A DNA stretch of 5,598 nt from Bacillota bacterium (GCA_021821235.1 JAKACS010000257.1:1-5598), one strand, 5' to 3'; shown: positions 1-5,168, numbered from the stretch's first letter. Numbers and translations: made by a program. Notes: generated by a model not told the origin, from the sequence alone.

Positions 1-134
1 GGATTTGCGTCATCGGTGAGTCCTAAATAAAGAAGCAAGTCTTTATCCTCCACTTTTTCTGAAATGGATAACTTTTCCCCTACGCTGATTTCTTCAATCT
101 TTCTGCCCAATTTTCGTTTTTTGTCAATTACCAC
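1..134 (-). CDS. MaoC-like (hot-dog fold) dehydratase family protein, N-terminal part, truncated by window edge
   Basis: Reading leftwards from a GTG at 132-134, 44 complete codons are open to the window edge. The peptide begins VVIDKKRKLGRKIEE and ends in LLYLGLTDDAN. That ending resembles the start of MaoC/PaaZ C-terminal-domain proteins, whose hydratase motif begins with a D-x-N-P run, and the next partial codon (CC) would give the Pro. GTG is chosen as start because AGAGGTG (143-149) is a good Shine-Dalgarno sequence 8 nt upstream and no in-frame ATG is visible. From memory, many Bacillaceae carry such a gene between mdh and phoPR, so phoP may lie further left, outside the window. MaoC proteins act on acyl-thioesters, but the residue that is normally the catalytic His lies beyond the edge, so activity cannot be judged. 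The gene follows the mdh terminator by about 45 nt. Confidence 0.75.
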   Translation of the reverse strand, partial: MVIDKKRKLGRKIEEISVGEKLSISEKVEDKDLLLYLGLTDDAN

Positions 135-154
135 GTATCAATCACCTCTTTTTT

Positions 155-168
155 TGTAAACGTTTCCG
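155..168 (-). promoter_or_regulatory. cre-like (CcpA) operator upstream of the MaoC-like gene
   Basis: The plus strand reads TGTAAACGTTTCCG, which fits 12 of 14 positions of the cre consensus TGWNANCGNTNWCA. Its core AAACGTTT is a perfect palindrome. It sits between the mdh terminator (178-207) and the ribosome binding site (143-149) of the MaoC-like gene, too close to the start codon to leave room for a normal promoter downstream of the terminator. CcpA repression of phoPR from this neighbourhood is known in B. subtilis. Here a roadblock on transcripts reading through from mdh is one possible mode, which is inference. Confidence 0.45.
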
Positions 169-177
169 AAACTAGCT

Positions 178-207
178 AAAAAATTCGAGGGGTTGCTCCC
201 CCCGAAT
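178..207 (-). terminator. Rho-independent terminator after mdh
   Basis: On the minus strand ATTCGGGGGG, a 5-nt loop and CCCCTCGAAT form a 10-bp stem (plus arms 183-192 and 198-207) with one G-U wobble. The stem is followed directly by a run of Ts (plus A-run 178-183). It starts about 18 nt after the mdh stop codon and is the only structure in the citZ-icd-mdh cluster with both a GC-rich stem and a U-tract, so it most likely marks the end of the transcript. Confidence 0.85.
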
Positions 208-225
208 CTTTTCTATCATTCCCTT

Positions 226-1164
226 TTATGCCAAAACTGCCATAACACCGCGAACAGATTGCGCAGATTGATCTAATGCAGCTTTTTCTTCTTCAGTCAG
301 ATCAAGCTCGATCACTTTTTCAATTCCGTTTGCCCCAAGAATCGTTGGCACTCCGAGGTAAATTCCCTCGTAGCCATACTCGCCTTCCAAGTAAGCAATC
401 GTTGGAAGTACACGGCGCTGATCTTTTAAAATCGCCTCAGCCATTTCAACAAGGGATGCAGCCGGAGCGTAGTAAGCACTACCGTTTCCAAGTAGATTAA
501 CGATCTCGCCACCGCCTTTTCTTGTCCGTTCGACAATGGCATCTAAACGCTCTTTGGGAATAAGGGTTTCAAGCGGAATACCACCAGCGTACGAATAGCG
601 AACAAGCGGAACCATGTCATCGCCGTGGCCACCCAATACAAAACCGGTAATATCTTTCACAGATAAATTTAATTCTTGAGCGATAAAAGTTCGGAATCTT
701 GCGGTATCAAGTACACCGGATTGGCCAATTATCCGGTTTTTCGGGAAACCAGATTCTCTGAAAACTGTATATGTCATTGCATCAACAGGATTTGTTAAAA
801 CAATGATATGGCAGTTTGGAGAATACTTAACGATTTCTCTTGTCACTGCAACCATTACTTTTTGGTTTGTTTGAACAAGATCATCTCGGCTCATTCCAGG
901 TTTGCGGGCAATCCCGGCAGTAATAATCACAATATCGGAATCCTTTGTGTCTTCGTAATTGGATGTTCCAGTAATGTTTGCATCAAACCCTTGAACAGGG
1001 CTTGCTTCAAGCATATCCAACGCTTTCCCTTTTGTCGGATTTTCCATTTGCGGAATATCCACCAAAACGACATCTCCCAGTTCTTTTTGTGCCAGTAAGA
1101 ATGCAGTGGTGGCTCCTGTAAAACCTCCGCCGATGACCGAAATCTTTTTCCGATTTAATGACAT
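226..1164 (-). CDS. mdh: Malate dehydrogenase, NAD-dependent, LDH-like type
   Basis: This cytosolic TCA enzyme interconverts malate and oxaloacetate with NAD. The 312-residue product has the family's full length. The Rossmann loop is G12-x-G14-x-x-G17, and D36 at the end of the second strand fits NAD preference. The active-site loop [11 protein letters not shown] carries R87 and R93; an Arg at the first position is the hallmark of malate rather than lactate specificity. D153 and R156 (VLDTARF), N125 and H180 in GGHGDDMVP complete the catalytic set (D153-H180 relay, R156 binding the carboxylate). The ATG at 1162-1164 has AAAGGGG (1174-1180) 9 nt upstream. It is the last gene of the citZ-icd-mdh group, separated from icd by an unusual 239-nt spacer and closed by a terminator. 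I see no clear promoter of its own, so readthrough from citZ/icd is likely. In older B. subtilis literature it is citH. Confidence 0.97.
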   Translation of the reverse strand: MSLNRKKISVIGGGFTGATTAFLLAQKELGDVVLVDIPQMENPTKGKALDMLEASPVQGFDANITGTSNYEDTKDSDIVIITAGIARKPGMSRDDLVQTNQKVMVAVTREIVKYSPNCHIIVLTNPVDAMTYTVFRESGFPKNRIIGQSGVLDTARFRTFIAQELNLSVKDITGFVLGGHGDDMVPLVRYSYAGGIPLETLIPKERLDAIVERTRKGGGEIVNLLGNGSAYYAPAASLVEMAEAILKDQRRVLPTIAYLEGEYGYEGIYLGVPTILGANGIEKVIELDLTEEEKAALDQSAQSVRGVMAVLA

Positions 1165-1220
1165 GATTCATTTCCCCTTTTCGCATTTTTGGCTGCTTGG
1201 TATTTTTTAATCAAGCAATT

Positions 1221-1366
1221 TTTATCCCGCATTAACGGGCAGTATGCCCCCACCTTAAGAGTAGGAGAAATCGAAGAAGTATAGGTGCCCGTAAAAGCCC
1301 GATTGGTTCAATTAACAATCAGTGGAGGATGGAAGAACCCCCCCACAGATTGAAGTTTCACCTTAT
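1221..1366. repeat. Structured intergenic element between icd and mdh (possible dispersed repeat or MITE-like insertion)
   Basis: This block is dense in inverted repeats. On the plus strand, ACGGG (1235-1239) and CACCT (1251-1255) pair with AGGTGCCCGT (1283-1292), leaving an 11-nt bulge on one side; GGGC (1237-1240) could instead pair with GCCC (1246-1249). GATTG (1301-1305) can pair with CAATC (1316-1320). The same CAATC with the following GTGG (1316-1325) can pair with CCACAGATTG (1343-1352) with one A-A mismatch. These two hairpins share an arm and are mutually exclusive. A 7-C run lies at 1338-1344. Next to the block, TGCTTG/CAAGCA (1194-1199/1212-1217) form another inverted repeat. No long ORF crosses it. 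From memory it resembles a short noncoding repeat scattered in Bacillaceae genomes, possibly the end of an insertion-sequence family; this is unverified. The exact ends are uncertain and I saw no clear target duplication. Confidence 0.45.
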
Positions 1367-1370
1367 GTAA

Positions 1371-1390
1371 GGCTGCTTTAAAAAGCAGCC
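1371..1390 (-). other. Stem-loop after icd without a U-tract
   Basis: GGCTGCTT (1371-1378), a 4-nt loop and AAGCAGCC (1383-1390) form a perfect 8-bp hairpin about 13 nt downstream of the icd stop codon. On the minus strand it is followed by TTACATAAGG, not by a T-run, so efficient intrinsic termination is doubtful. It could protect the icd 3' end or mark a processing site between icd and mdh. The structured element at 1221-1366 begins only a few bases beyond it. Confidence 0.6.
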
Positions 1391-1403
1391 CTGCATGCGA
1401 ATC

Positions 1404-2672
1404 TTAGTCCATGTTCTTAATTAATTCATCACCGAACTCAGATGTCTTCACTTCAGTTGCCCCGTCCATTAATCTTGCAAAATCATATGTTACGACTTTG
1501 GAAGCAATTGTTTTCTCCATTGATTTGACAATCAGGTTGGCTGCTTCATTCCAGCCCAAATGTTCAAGCATAAGTACACCGGATAAGATAACAGATGAAG
1601 GGTTTACCTTATCAAGGCCCGCATATTTCGGTGCTGTACCATGCGTTGCTTCAAAAATGGCATGACCAGTTTCATAGTTAATATTAGCTCCCGGTGCAAT
1701 TCCAATTCCACCAACCTGGGCAGCAAGAGCATCAGAAATATAGTCTCCGTTCAGATTCATTGTGGCAACAACGTCAAATTCGCGCGGTCTTGTCAAAATC
1801 TGCTGTAAGAAAATATCGGCGATTGCATCTTTTACAATGATTTTTCCTGCTGCTTCAGCATCAGCCTGAGCTTTATTAGCGGCTTCTGCGCCTTCTTCAG
1901 CTTTAATTCGGTCATATTGCGCCCAAGTGAATACTTTATCGCCAAATTCTTTTTCCGCAAGCTCATAGCCCCAATTTTTAAAGGCGCCTTCTGTATATTT
2001 CATGATATTGCCTTTATGGACGATTGTTAGCGATTTACGTCCCTCTTTGATTGCATAATTAATCGCAGCGCGCACAAGCCGTGAGGTTCCTTCCTGGGAA
2101 ACTGGCTTGATGCCAATTCCGGATGTCTCAGGGAAGCGAATTTTAGTCACACCCATTTCATTTTGCAGGAAATCAATTACTTTTTTCGCTTCTTCAGAAC
2201 CCTTTGCATACTCGATACCAGCATAAATATCTTCCGTATTTTCCCGGAAAATAACCATATCTGTATCCTGCGGACGTTTTACTGGTGAAGGAACGCCTTC
2301 AAACCATCTAACTGGGCGCAGGCAAACAAACAAATCCAATTCCTGGCGTAGGGCAACATTTAAAGAGCGGATACCGCCGCCTACCGGAGTAGTTAGTGGT
2401 CCTTTAATGGCAATTAAATAGTCATTGATCACATCAAGCGTTTCTTGTGGAAGCCATTCACCAGTCTGATTGAATGCTTTTTCTCCGGCAAAGACTTCCT
2501 TCCAAACAATCTTTTTCTCACCCTTGTATGCTTTTTCGACTGCTGCATCCAACACACGGTACGATGCTGCCCAGATATCAGGACCTGTACCGTCTCCTTC
2601 AATAAATGGGATGATTGGATTGTTTGGTACATTGAGTACTCCGTCTTTAACTGTGATTTTTTCTCCTTGCAT
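1404..2672 (-). CDS. icd: Isocitrate dehydrogenase, NADP-dependent
   Basis: This enzyme oxidatively decarboxylates isocitrate to 2-oxoglutarate and supplies NADPH in the cytosol. The 422-residue product aligns by eye with the E. coli and B. subtilis enzymes. Isocitrate-binding residues are visible: S103 and N105 ([11 protein letters not shown]), R109, R119, R143 (FREN), Y150 (EDIYAG) and K220 (HKGN). The metal-binding aspartates are D310 and D314 in [13 protein letters not shown] specificity is shown by H344 and K349-Y350 in ATHGTAPKY and by Y396 and R400 in VTYDFAR. An Ala/Glu-rich insert around residues 256-277, absent from the E. coli enzyme, is typical of the Bacillus type. The ATG at 2670-2672 has a strong AGGAGGGG ribosome binding site (2680-2687). 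It lies 137 nt after citZ with a stem-loop in between, and no good promoter was found there. Known as citC in older B. subtilis work. Confidence 0.97.
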   Translation of the reverse strand: MQGEKITVKDGVLNVPNNPIIPFIEGDGTGPDIWAASYRVLDAAVEKAYKGEKKIVWKEVFAGEKAFNQTGEWLPQETLDVINDYLIAIKGPLTTPVGGGIRSLNVALRQELDLFVCLRPVRWFEGVPSPVKRPQDTDMVIFRENTEDIYAGIEYAKGSEEAKKVIDFLQNEMGVTKIRFPETSGIGIKPVSQEGTSRLVRAAINYAIKEGRKSLTIVHKGNIMKYTEGAFKNWGYELAEKEFGDKVFTWAQYDRIKAEEGAEAANKAQADAEAAGKIIVKDAIADIFLQQILTRPREFDVVATMNLNGDYISDALAAQVGGIGIAPGANINYETGHAIFEATHGTAPKYAGLDKVNPSSVILSGVLMLEHLGWNEAANLIVKSMEKTIASKVVTYDFARLMDGATEVKTSEFGDELIKNMD

Positions 2673-2725
2673 TAAAATTCCCCTCCTAAGTATGTAAAAA
2701 ACAAACTGCTTTTCTATGCCGAATC

Positions 2726-2755
2726 AAAGGTTAGAAGGATCGCCCTCTAACCTTT
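2726..2755 (-). other. Strong stem-loop between citZ and icd without a U-tract
   Basis: On the minus strand AAAGGTTAGA pairs perfectly with TCTAACCTTT (plus arms 2726-2735 and 2746-2755). The stem extends inward by GGG/CCT with one G-U wobble, giving about 13 bp closed by the tetraloop CGAT. The next minus-strand bases are GATTCGGC, so there is no U-tract. It lies 55 nt after the citZ stop and about 50 nt before the icd start. It may partly attenuate, stabilise the citZ 3' end or guide processing. On the plus strand it is followed by TTTTC only as part of the stem edge, so a plus-strand terminator is not supported either. Confidence 0.7.
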
Positions 2756-2809
2756 TCAACATTCATAATTAAACCAATTTTTTAATCAATTGTAAACCTT
2801 TTGCCTTTT

Positions 2810-3931
2810 TTACCCACGCTGCCAAATTGGCGTATATTGCTGCATACCTGGTCCTGTATATTCTGCGCGCGGACGTATCAAGCGATTATTCTCATACTGT
2901 TCCAATATATGCGCCAACCATCCTGACACACGGCTGACAGCAAATATTGGCGTAAATAAGTCGTGATCAATTCCCAAGCTATGATAGACAGAAGCAGAAT
3001 AGAAATCAACGTTTGGCGGAAGCTTCTTTTCCCCTGTTACCATATTTTCAATTTTAATCGACATTTCGTACCAGTGTGGTTCTCCCGTTATTTCGGTCAA
3101 CTTTTCAGACATTCGGCGCAAATGCTTTGCACGCGGATCACCCTGACGGTAAACACGATGGCCGAATCCCATAATTTTTTCTTTATTGTCAAGTTTTTTG
3201 CGGACATATGGTTCTACATTTTCAATCGAACCGATTTCGGTTAGCATTCTCATCACTGCTTCATTCGCCCCGCCATGAAGTGGGCCTTTTAATGCCCCAA
3301 TAGCTGAAGTGATACCGGAATAAACATCGGAAAGCGTCGCAACGCATACGCGTGCAGTAAAGGTAGAAGCGTTTAGCTCATGATCAGCATGAAGAACAAG
3401 CGCCTTATTCATTGCTTCCACTGCAATCGGCTCCGGGTCTTTACCGGTCAACATATAAAGGAAATTTGCCGCAAAGCTTAAATCTTTTCGAGGAGCAATT
3501 GGTTCGAGCCCTTTGCGGATTCTCGCGAATGCAGCCACGATGGATGGCATTTTCGCTTGAAGACGGATTGCTTTCCAATAGTTTGCCTCCGCATCCATTA
3601 AATCAGCTTCTTCGTCGTAAAGGCTGAGCGAAGATACAGCTGTGCGGAGGGCAGCCATTGGATGAACCTTTTGAATCGGTATCAGCTTAAATTGCTCCAC
3701 TATTTCAGGCGGCAGTGCTGCATTTTCAGATAATTGGTTTATTAATTCATTTAACTCAGGCTCTGTCGGCAATTTACGATGCCATAATAAATAGATTACT
3801 TCTTCAAAACTAGCATTCTCCGCTAGATCATCAATGTTGTAGCCAACATATGTCAGCGTATCATCAATGATTGAACTAATGGAGGAAGCAGTTGCCACTA
3901 CCCCTTCGAGACCACGTGTAACTGTCATCAT
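2810..3931 (-). CDS. citZ: Citrate synthase
   Basis: This enzyme condenses oxaloacetate and acetyl-CoA to citrate, the entry step of the TCA cycle. The 373-residue product closely resembles B. subtilis CitZ, a short bacterial type II-like citrate synthase. The catalytic triad is visible as H219 (GPLHGGANE), H258 (MGFGHRVY) and D309 (PPNVDFYSA). H184 lies in the conserved HADHELNAST segment, and substrate-binding arginines occur in DPRAKH (R267), AVSR (R334) and the C-terminal RPRAEY. Two ATG codons stand side by side (3929-3931 and 3926-3928). AAGGAG at 3939-3944 is 7 nt from the first and 10 nt from the second. B. subtilis CitZ begins MTATRGLEG, so the second ATG (372 residues) may be the true start. 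It heads the citZ-icd-mdh group and lies downstream of a promoter region with a cre-like operator (4200-4279). The C-terminal tail after the RPRAEYTGP segment is the most divergent part. Confidence 0.97.
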   Translation of the reverse strand: MMTVTRGLEGVVATASSISSIIDDTLTYVGYNIDDLAENASFEEVIYLLWHRKLPTEPELNELINQLSENAALPPEIVEQFKLIPIQKVHPMAALRTAVSSLSLYDEEADLMDAEANYWKAIRLQAKMPSIVAAFARIRKGLEPIAPRKDLSFAANFLYMLTGKDPEPIAVEAMNKALVLHADHELNASTFTARVCVATLSDVYSGITSAIGALKGPLHGGANEAVMRMLTEIGSIENVEPYVRKKLDNKEKIMGFGHRVYRQGDPRAKHLRRMSEKLTEITGEPHWYEMSIKIENMVTGEKKLPPNVDFYSASVYHSLGIDHDLFTPIFAVSRVSGWLAHILEQYENNRLIRPRAEYTGPGMQQYTPIWQRG

Positions 3932-3968
3932 TAACCCTCTCCTTCACATTCTCATTTCCCCACACCCA

Positions 3969-4010
3969 TTGCAAAATGCACTTTGCAACCATCTGTCAAA
4001 CATGCAGATG
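3969..4010 (-). other. Tandem stem-loops in the citZ leader
   Basis: Two hairpins stand almost back to back. TTGCAAA (3969-3975) and TTTGCAA (3982-3988) form a perfect 7-bp stem with a 6-nt loop. CATCTG (3990-3995) and CAGATG (4005-4010) form a 6-bp stem with a 9-nt loop. Only one base separates them, and the inner edge is about 38 nt from the citZ start codon. Neither has a U-tract on the minus strand. They may shape translation or stability of the citZ message, which is inference from position only. Confidence 0.4.
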
Positions 4011-4088
4011 AAAAGAGCATCCTCCGTAATCGTTAAGGCGCCGTTTAATCAGGAGCCTGAAATCGGTTTTTTTCATAACGAATGCCAT
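3996..4088 (-). CDS. Possible 30-residue leader ORF upstream of citZ (uncertain)
   Basis: An ATG at 4086-4088 opens a 30-codon frame, beginning MAFVMKKTDFRLLIKRRLND, basic in its first half, and ending at TGA 3996-3998. AAAGGA lies 10 nt upstream, a plausible Shine-Dalgarno match. Its stop region overlaps the start of a second frame of 19 codons (4003 down to 3944, beginning MFDRWLQSAF and containing CNGC). The TGA of that second frame abuts the citZ ribosome binding site, although it has no good Shine-Dalgarno sequence of its own. I recognise neither peptide. A chain of small frames running into citZ could give translational coupling, but frames this short occur by chance, so this is recorded as a candidate only. 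Confidence 0.2.
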   Translation of the reverse strand: MAFVMKKTDFRLLIKRRLNDYGGCSFHLHV

Positions 4089-4199
4089 CTGTTCATTATC
4101 CTTTTTATTTCCCTATTAATCTTGATTGAGCGCATGCTCGAAATTCAGCCAAAACGCTGTACACCCTAACTCGCAAAGCAAAAGGATAACTTAATATGC

Positions 4200-4229
4200 A
4201 TTTTAGCATATTAATATGACATATGTAAA
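4200..4229 (-). promoter_or_regulatory. Possible second citZ promoter (P2), extended -10
   Basis: The minus strand reads TTTACA (4224-4229), an 18-nt spacer and TAAAAT (4200-4205). The spacer ends in TGC, so the -10 box is of the extended TGn type. The predicted start is near 4193. The -10 box is the loop of a perfect 9-bp inverted repeat, TTAATATGC (4191-4199) and GCATATTAA (4206-4214), which could be an operator or simply AT-rich palindromic DNA. It is weaker evidence than for P1. Confidence 0.35.
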
Positions 4230-4230
4230 A

Positions 4231-4244
4231 AGGATGCGCTTACA
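4231..4244 (-). promoter_or_regulatory. cre-like (CcpA) operator at the predicted citZ P1 start
   Basis: The plus strand reads AGGATGCGCTTACA, fitting 11 of 14 positions of TGWNANCGNTNWCA, with one half (CGCTTACA) perfect. It begins about 7 nt downstream of the P1 -10 box, so bound CcpA would cover the transcription start. It also lies just upstream of the P2 -35 box. CcpA repression of citZ is established in B. subtilis, although I recall that site being further downstream in the leader. Confidence 0.45.
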
Positions 4245-4250
4245 AGTCCT

Positions 4251-4279
4251 ATTATAAACAATTATCAAATTTTTGTGAA
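4251..4279 (-). promoter_or_regulatory. citZ promoter P1 (SigA type)
   Basis: The minus strand has TTCACA (4274-4279, 5 of 6 to TTGACA), a 17-nt spacer and a perfect TATAAT (4251-4256). The predicted start is about 4243-4244, giving a leader of about 310 nt. An ATAA-4 nt-TTAT dyad (4254-4265) overlaps the -10 box and spacer. This recalls the CcpC target ATAA-7 nt-TTAT that controls citZ in B. subtilis, but the spacing differs, so the resemblance may be accidental. Confidence 0.7.
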
Positions 4280-4324
4280 TGGAAAGGTCTGAAAAAATTA
4301 AAAAAATATTATTTTACAAAAAAA

Positions 4325-4786
4325 CTAGTTAAAAAAAGCAAACATTTTCATTGCTGTATAAGCAATTCCTGCTCCAATTAGCGGACCGACTGCAACCCCT
4401 TTAAAAATAGATACTGCCAAAATGGTTCCGATAACAAGAGCGGTTGTAATTTGCGGGTCTTTTGCAAGCAGATTGACTCCTCCCCGCGCCAACAGGGCAA
4501 CGAGCATTCCTGAAATAAGGGCGATCCAGGCATATGGCGATTTAAAGGAACTTATCAGATCTTTAAAGCCGATAGCGCCGCTTGCAATCGGAGCAAGCAC
4601 CGCAATCGTGATGATCGTTACTCCCCAATTGATCCCTTTTGATTGAATAAACGTAAAAGCTTTTGCTTCCAAACCGCCGATTTTCAGGAAAATCAAAACG
4701 AAGACCGCGATCATAAGGGAATTATTTTTTGCAGCATAGCCGATCGCCAAAAGCAAAAACAAAAATAAGAATGATTGATTAAACAT
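4325..4786 (-). CDS. ytwI: UPF0756 (DUF441) membrane protein, YtwI-like
   Basis: This is a 153-residue hydrophobic protein of the UPF0756/DUF441 family, whose function I do not know. Membrane segments fall roughly at residues 5-18, 22-37, 52-71, 84-100 and 113-146 (the last may be two). The conserved stretches INWGVTIITIAVLAPIASG (51-70) and DPQITTALVIGTILAV followed by VAVGPLIGAGIAY (110-143) are the family's clearest marks and match B. subtilis YtwI closely. There is no cleavable signal peptide; the first segment is probably a membrane anchor. The ATG at 4784-4786 follows a good AAAGGTGAT ribosome binding site (4792-4800). It reads towards citZ but is separated from it by 393 nt with strong promoter signals, so it is probably a separate transcription unit that may read through. 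The gene-order link to citZ is conserved in Bacillus as far as I recall, but does not by itself show a role in carbon metabolism. Confidence 0.92.
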   Translation of the reverse strand: MFNQSFLFLFLLLAIGYAAKNNSLMIAVFVLIFLKIGGLEAKAFTFIQSKGINWGVTIITIAVLAPIASGAIGFKDLISSFKSPYAWIALISGMLVALLARGGVNLLAKDPQITTALVIGTILAVSIFKGVAVGPLIGAGIAYTAMKMFAFFN

Positions 4787-4823
4787 AAGAAATCACCTTT
4801 CCATGCAAAGTACGAATGAAATA

Positions 4824-4860
4824 GCCCCTCGCCCAAAAGCAGCTTTAAACGGCAAGGGGC
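4824..4860. other. Stem-loop upstream of ytwI
   Basis: GCCCCTCGCC (4824-4833) and GGCAAGGGGC (4851-4860) form a 10-position stem around a 17-nt loop. In plus-strand RNA there is one C-A mismatch. In minus-strand RNA the same position is a U-G wobble, so the stem is continuous and better on the minus strand. There it would lie in the ytwI leader, about 38 nt before the start codon, with no T-run after it. On the plus strand a T-rich run starts 8 nt beyond the stem (4869-4874), but no plus-strand gene precedes it. A ytwI leader structure fits best; a relic terminator is the alternative. Confidence 0.5.
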
Positions 4861-5048
4861 ACAACTAATTTTTTCTATTTAAAGTTTACAATTGGAATAT
4901 ACCTGATGATAATTCTACTCTTAGAAGCAACTAAATTATCTTACCATAATTGTTTACTATGCGCTTTTAGACGCTAAAGCTGTGAAACTTTTCTTCATGA
5001 TAAACGTAAAATAACAATAGCGATTCTACCCATCAGCCCATTAGGAAT

Positions 5049-5077
5049 TATACAGTTTATTCATTACGTGGTAAAAT
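5049..5077 (+). promoter_or_regulatory. Candidate ytvI promoter, extended -10
   Basis: TATACA (5049-5054, 4 of 6 to TTGACA), a 17-nt spacer and TAAAAT (5072-5077), with TGG directly before the -10 box giving an extended TGn element. The predicted start is near 5084, about 85 nt before the ytvI start codon. It is the best-looking pair on this strand, but the region is AT-rich and chance matches are common. Confidence 0.3.
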
Positions 5078-5153
5078 GCAACTATGAAAATTAAATTGGT
5101 TTTCGGTGCTGTCACCGTTTAAAATTCATCCATAAAATGCTAATCAGCTGCAT

Positions 5154-5168
5154 AAAGGAGGCTCCTTT
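5154..5168 (+). promoter_or_regulatory. Hairpin containing the ytvI Shine-Dalgarno sequence
   Basis: AAAGGA (5154-5159), a GGC loop and TCCTTT (5163-5168) form a 6-bp hairpin that contains the whole AAAGGAGG ribosome binding site and ends right before the TTG start codon. If folded, it would hide the Shine-Dalgarno sequence, giving a possible translational brake. Confidence 0.4.

Larger units (their letters stand above)
3932..4324 (-). other. 393-nt gene-poor spacer: citZ promoters and long leader
   Basis: Between the UPF0756 gene and citZ there is no long ORF that looks real. The right end (about 4280-4324) is very A/T-rich. On the minus strand it holds AAAATAATATTTT followed by Ts just after the UPF0756 stop codon, which is at best a weak AT-only terminator. 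Next come promoter P1 (4251-4279), a cre-like site (4231-4244) and a possible promoter P2 (4200-4229). The rest would be an untranslated leader of about 260-310 nt containing small hairpins and possible tiny ORFs. No T-box or known riboswitch signature was recognised. Confidence 0.6.
4787..5168. other. 382-nt divergent spacer between ytwI and ytvI
   Basis: No credible gene was found on either strand. It contains the stem-loop at 4824-4860 and several weak hairpins: GC-TTTAG/CTAAA-GC with a bulged T around 4962-4980, and CGGTG/CACCG at 5104-5117. A plausible ytvI promoter lies at 5049-5077. A second TAAAAT (5133-5138) has a poor CTGTCA upstream. For ytwI on the minus strand I found only AT-rich stretches without a convincing -35/-10 pair. 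In some Bacillus genomes a small gene (fxsA/ytzA) lies near here; it is absent from this spacer. Confidence 0.6.

Noticed and set aside
276..1098. Plus-strand frames of 74 and 96 codons inside mdh
   Set aside because: They are antisense to a clearly functional, motif-complete mdh, and their translations have no recognisable domain. They are shadows of its codon pattern.
1309..1361. Minus-strand GTG frame of 17 codons inside the icd-mdh element (begins VKLQSV)
   Set aside because: The AAGG match abuts the start codon with no spacer, the frame is very short, and the repeats explain its sequence better than coding does.
2429..2697. Several 67-76 codon frames on both strands over the start of icd
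   Set aside because: They overlap the well-supported icd N-terminus out of frame, and none has family features.
2673..2809. A separate icd promoter in the citZ-icd spacer
   Set aside because: TTGATT and TTGAAA hexamers are present, but none has an acceptable -10 box at 16-18 nt, so no promoter is annotated although one is known in B. subtilis.
3867..4169. A 100-codon plus-strand frame overlapping the citZ start and leader
   Set aside because: It is antisense to the beginning of citZ and to its promoter-proximal leader, has no ribosome binding site that stands out, and its product resembles nothing I know.
4130..4180. GGGTGTACAGCG on the minus strand of the citZ leader as a possible T-box core
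   Set aside because: It lacks the conserved AGGGTGGNACCGCG sequence, has no associated specifier stem or terminator, and citZ is not a T-box-type gene.
5084..5122. ATG frame of 12 codons (begins MKIKLVFGAV) before ytvI
   Set aside because: It looks like a signal-peptide start but stops after 12 codons and has no Shine-Dalgarno sequence.
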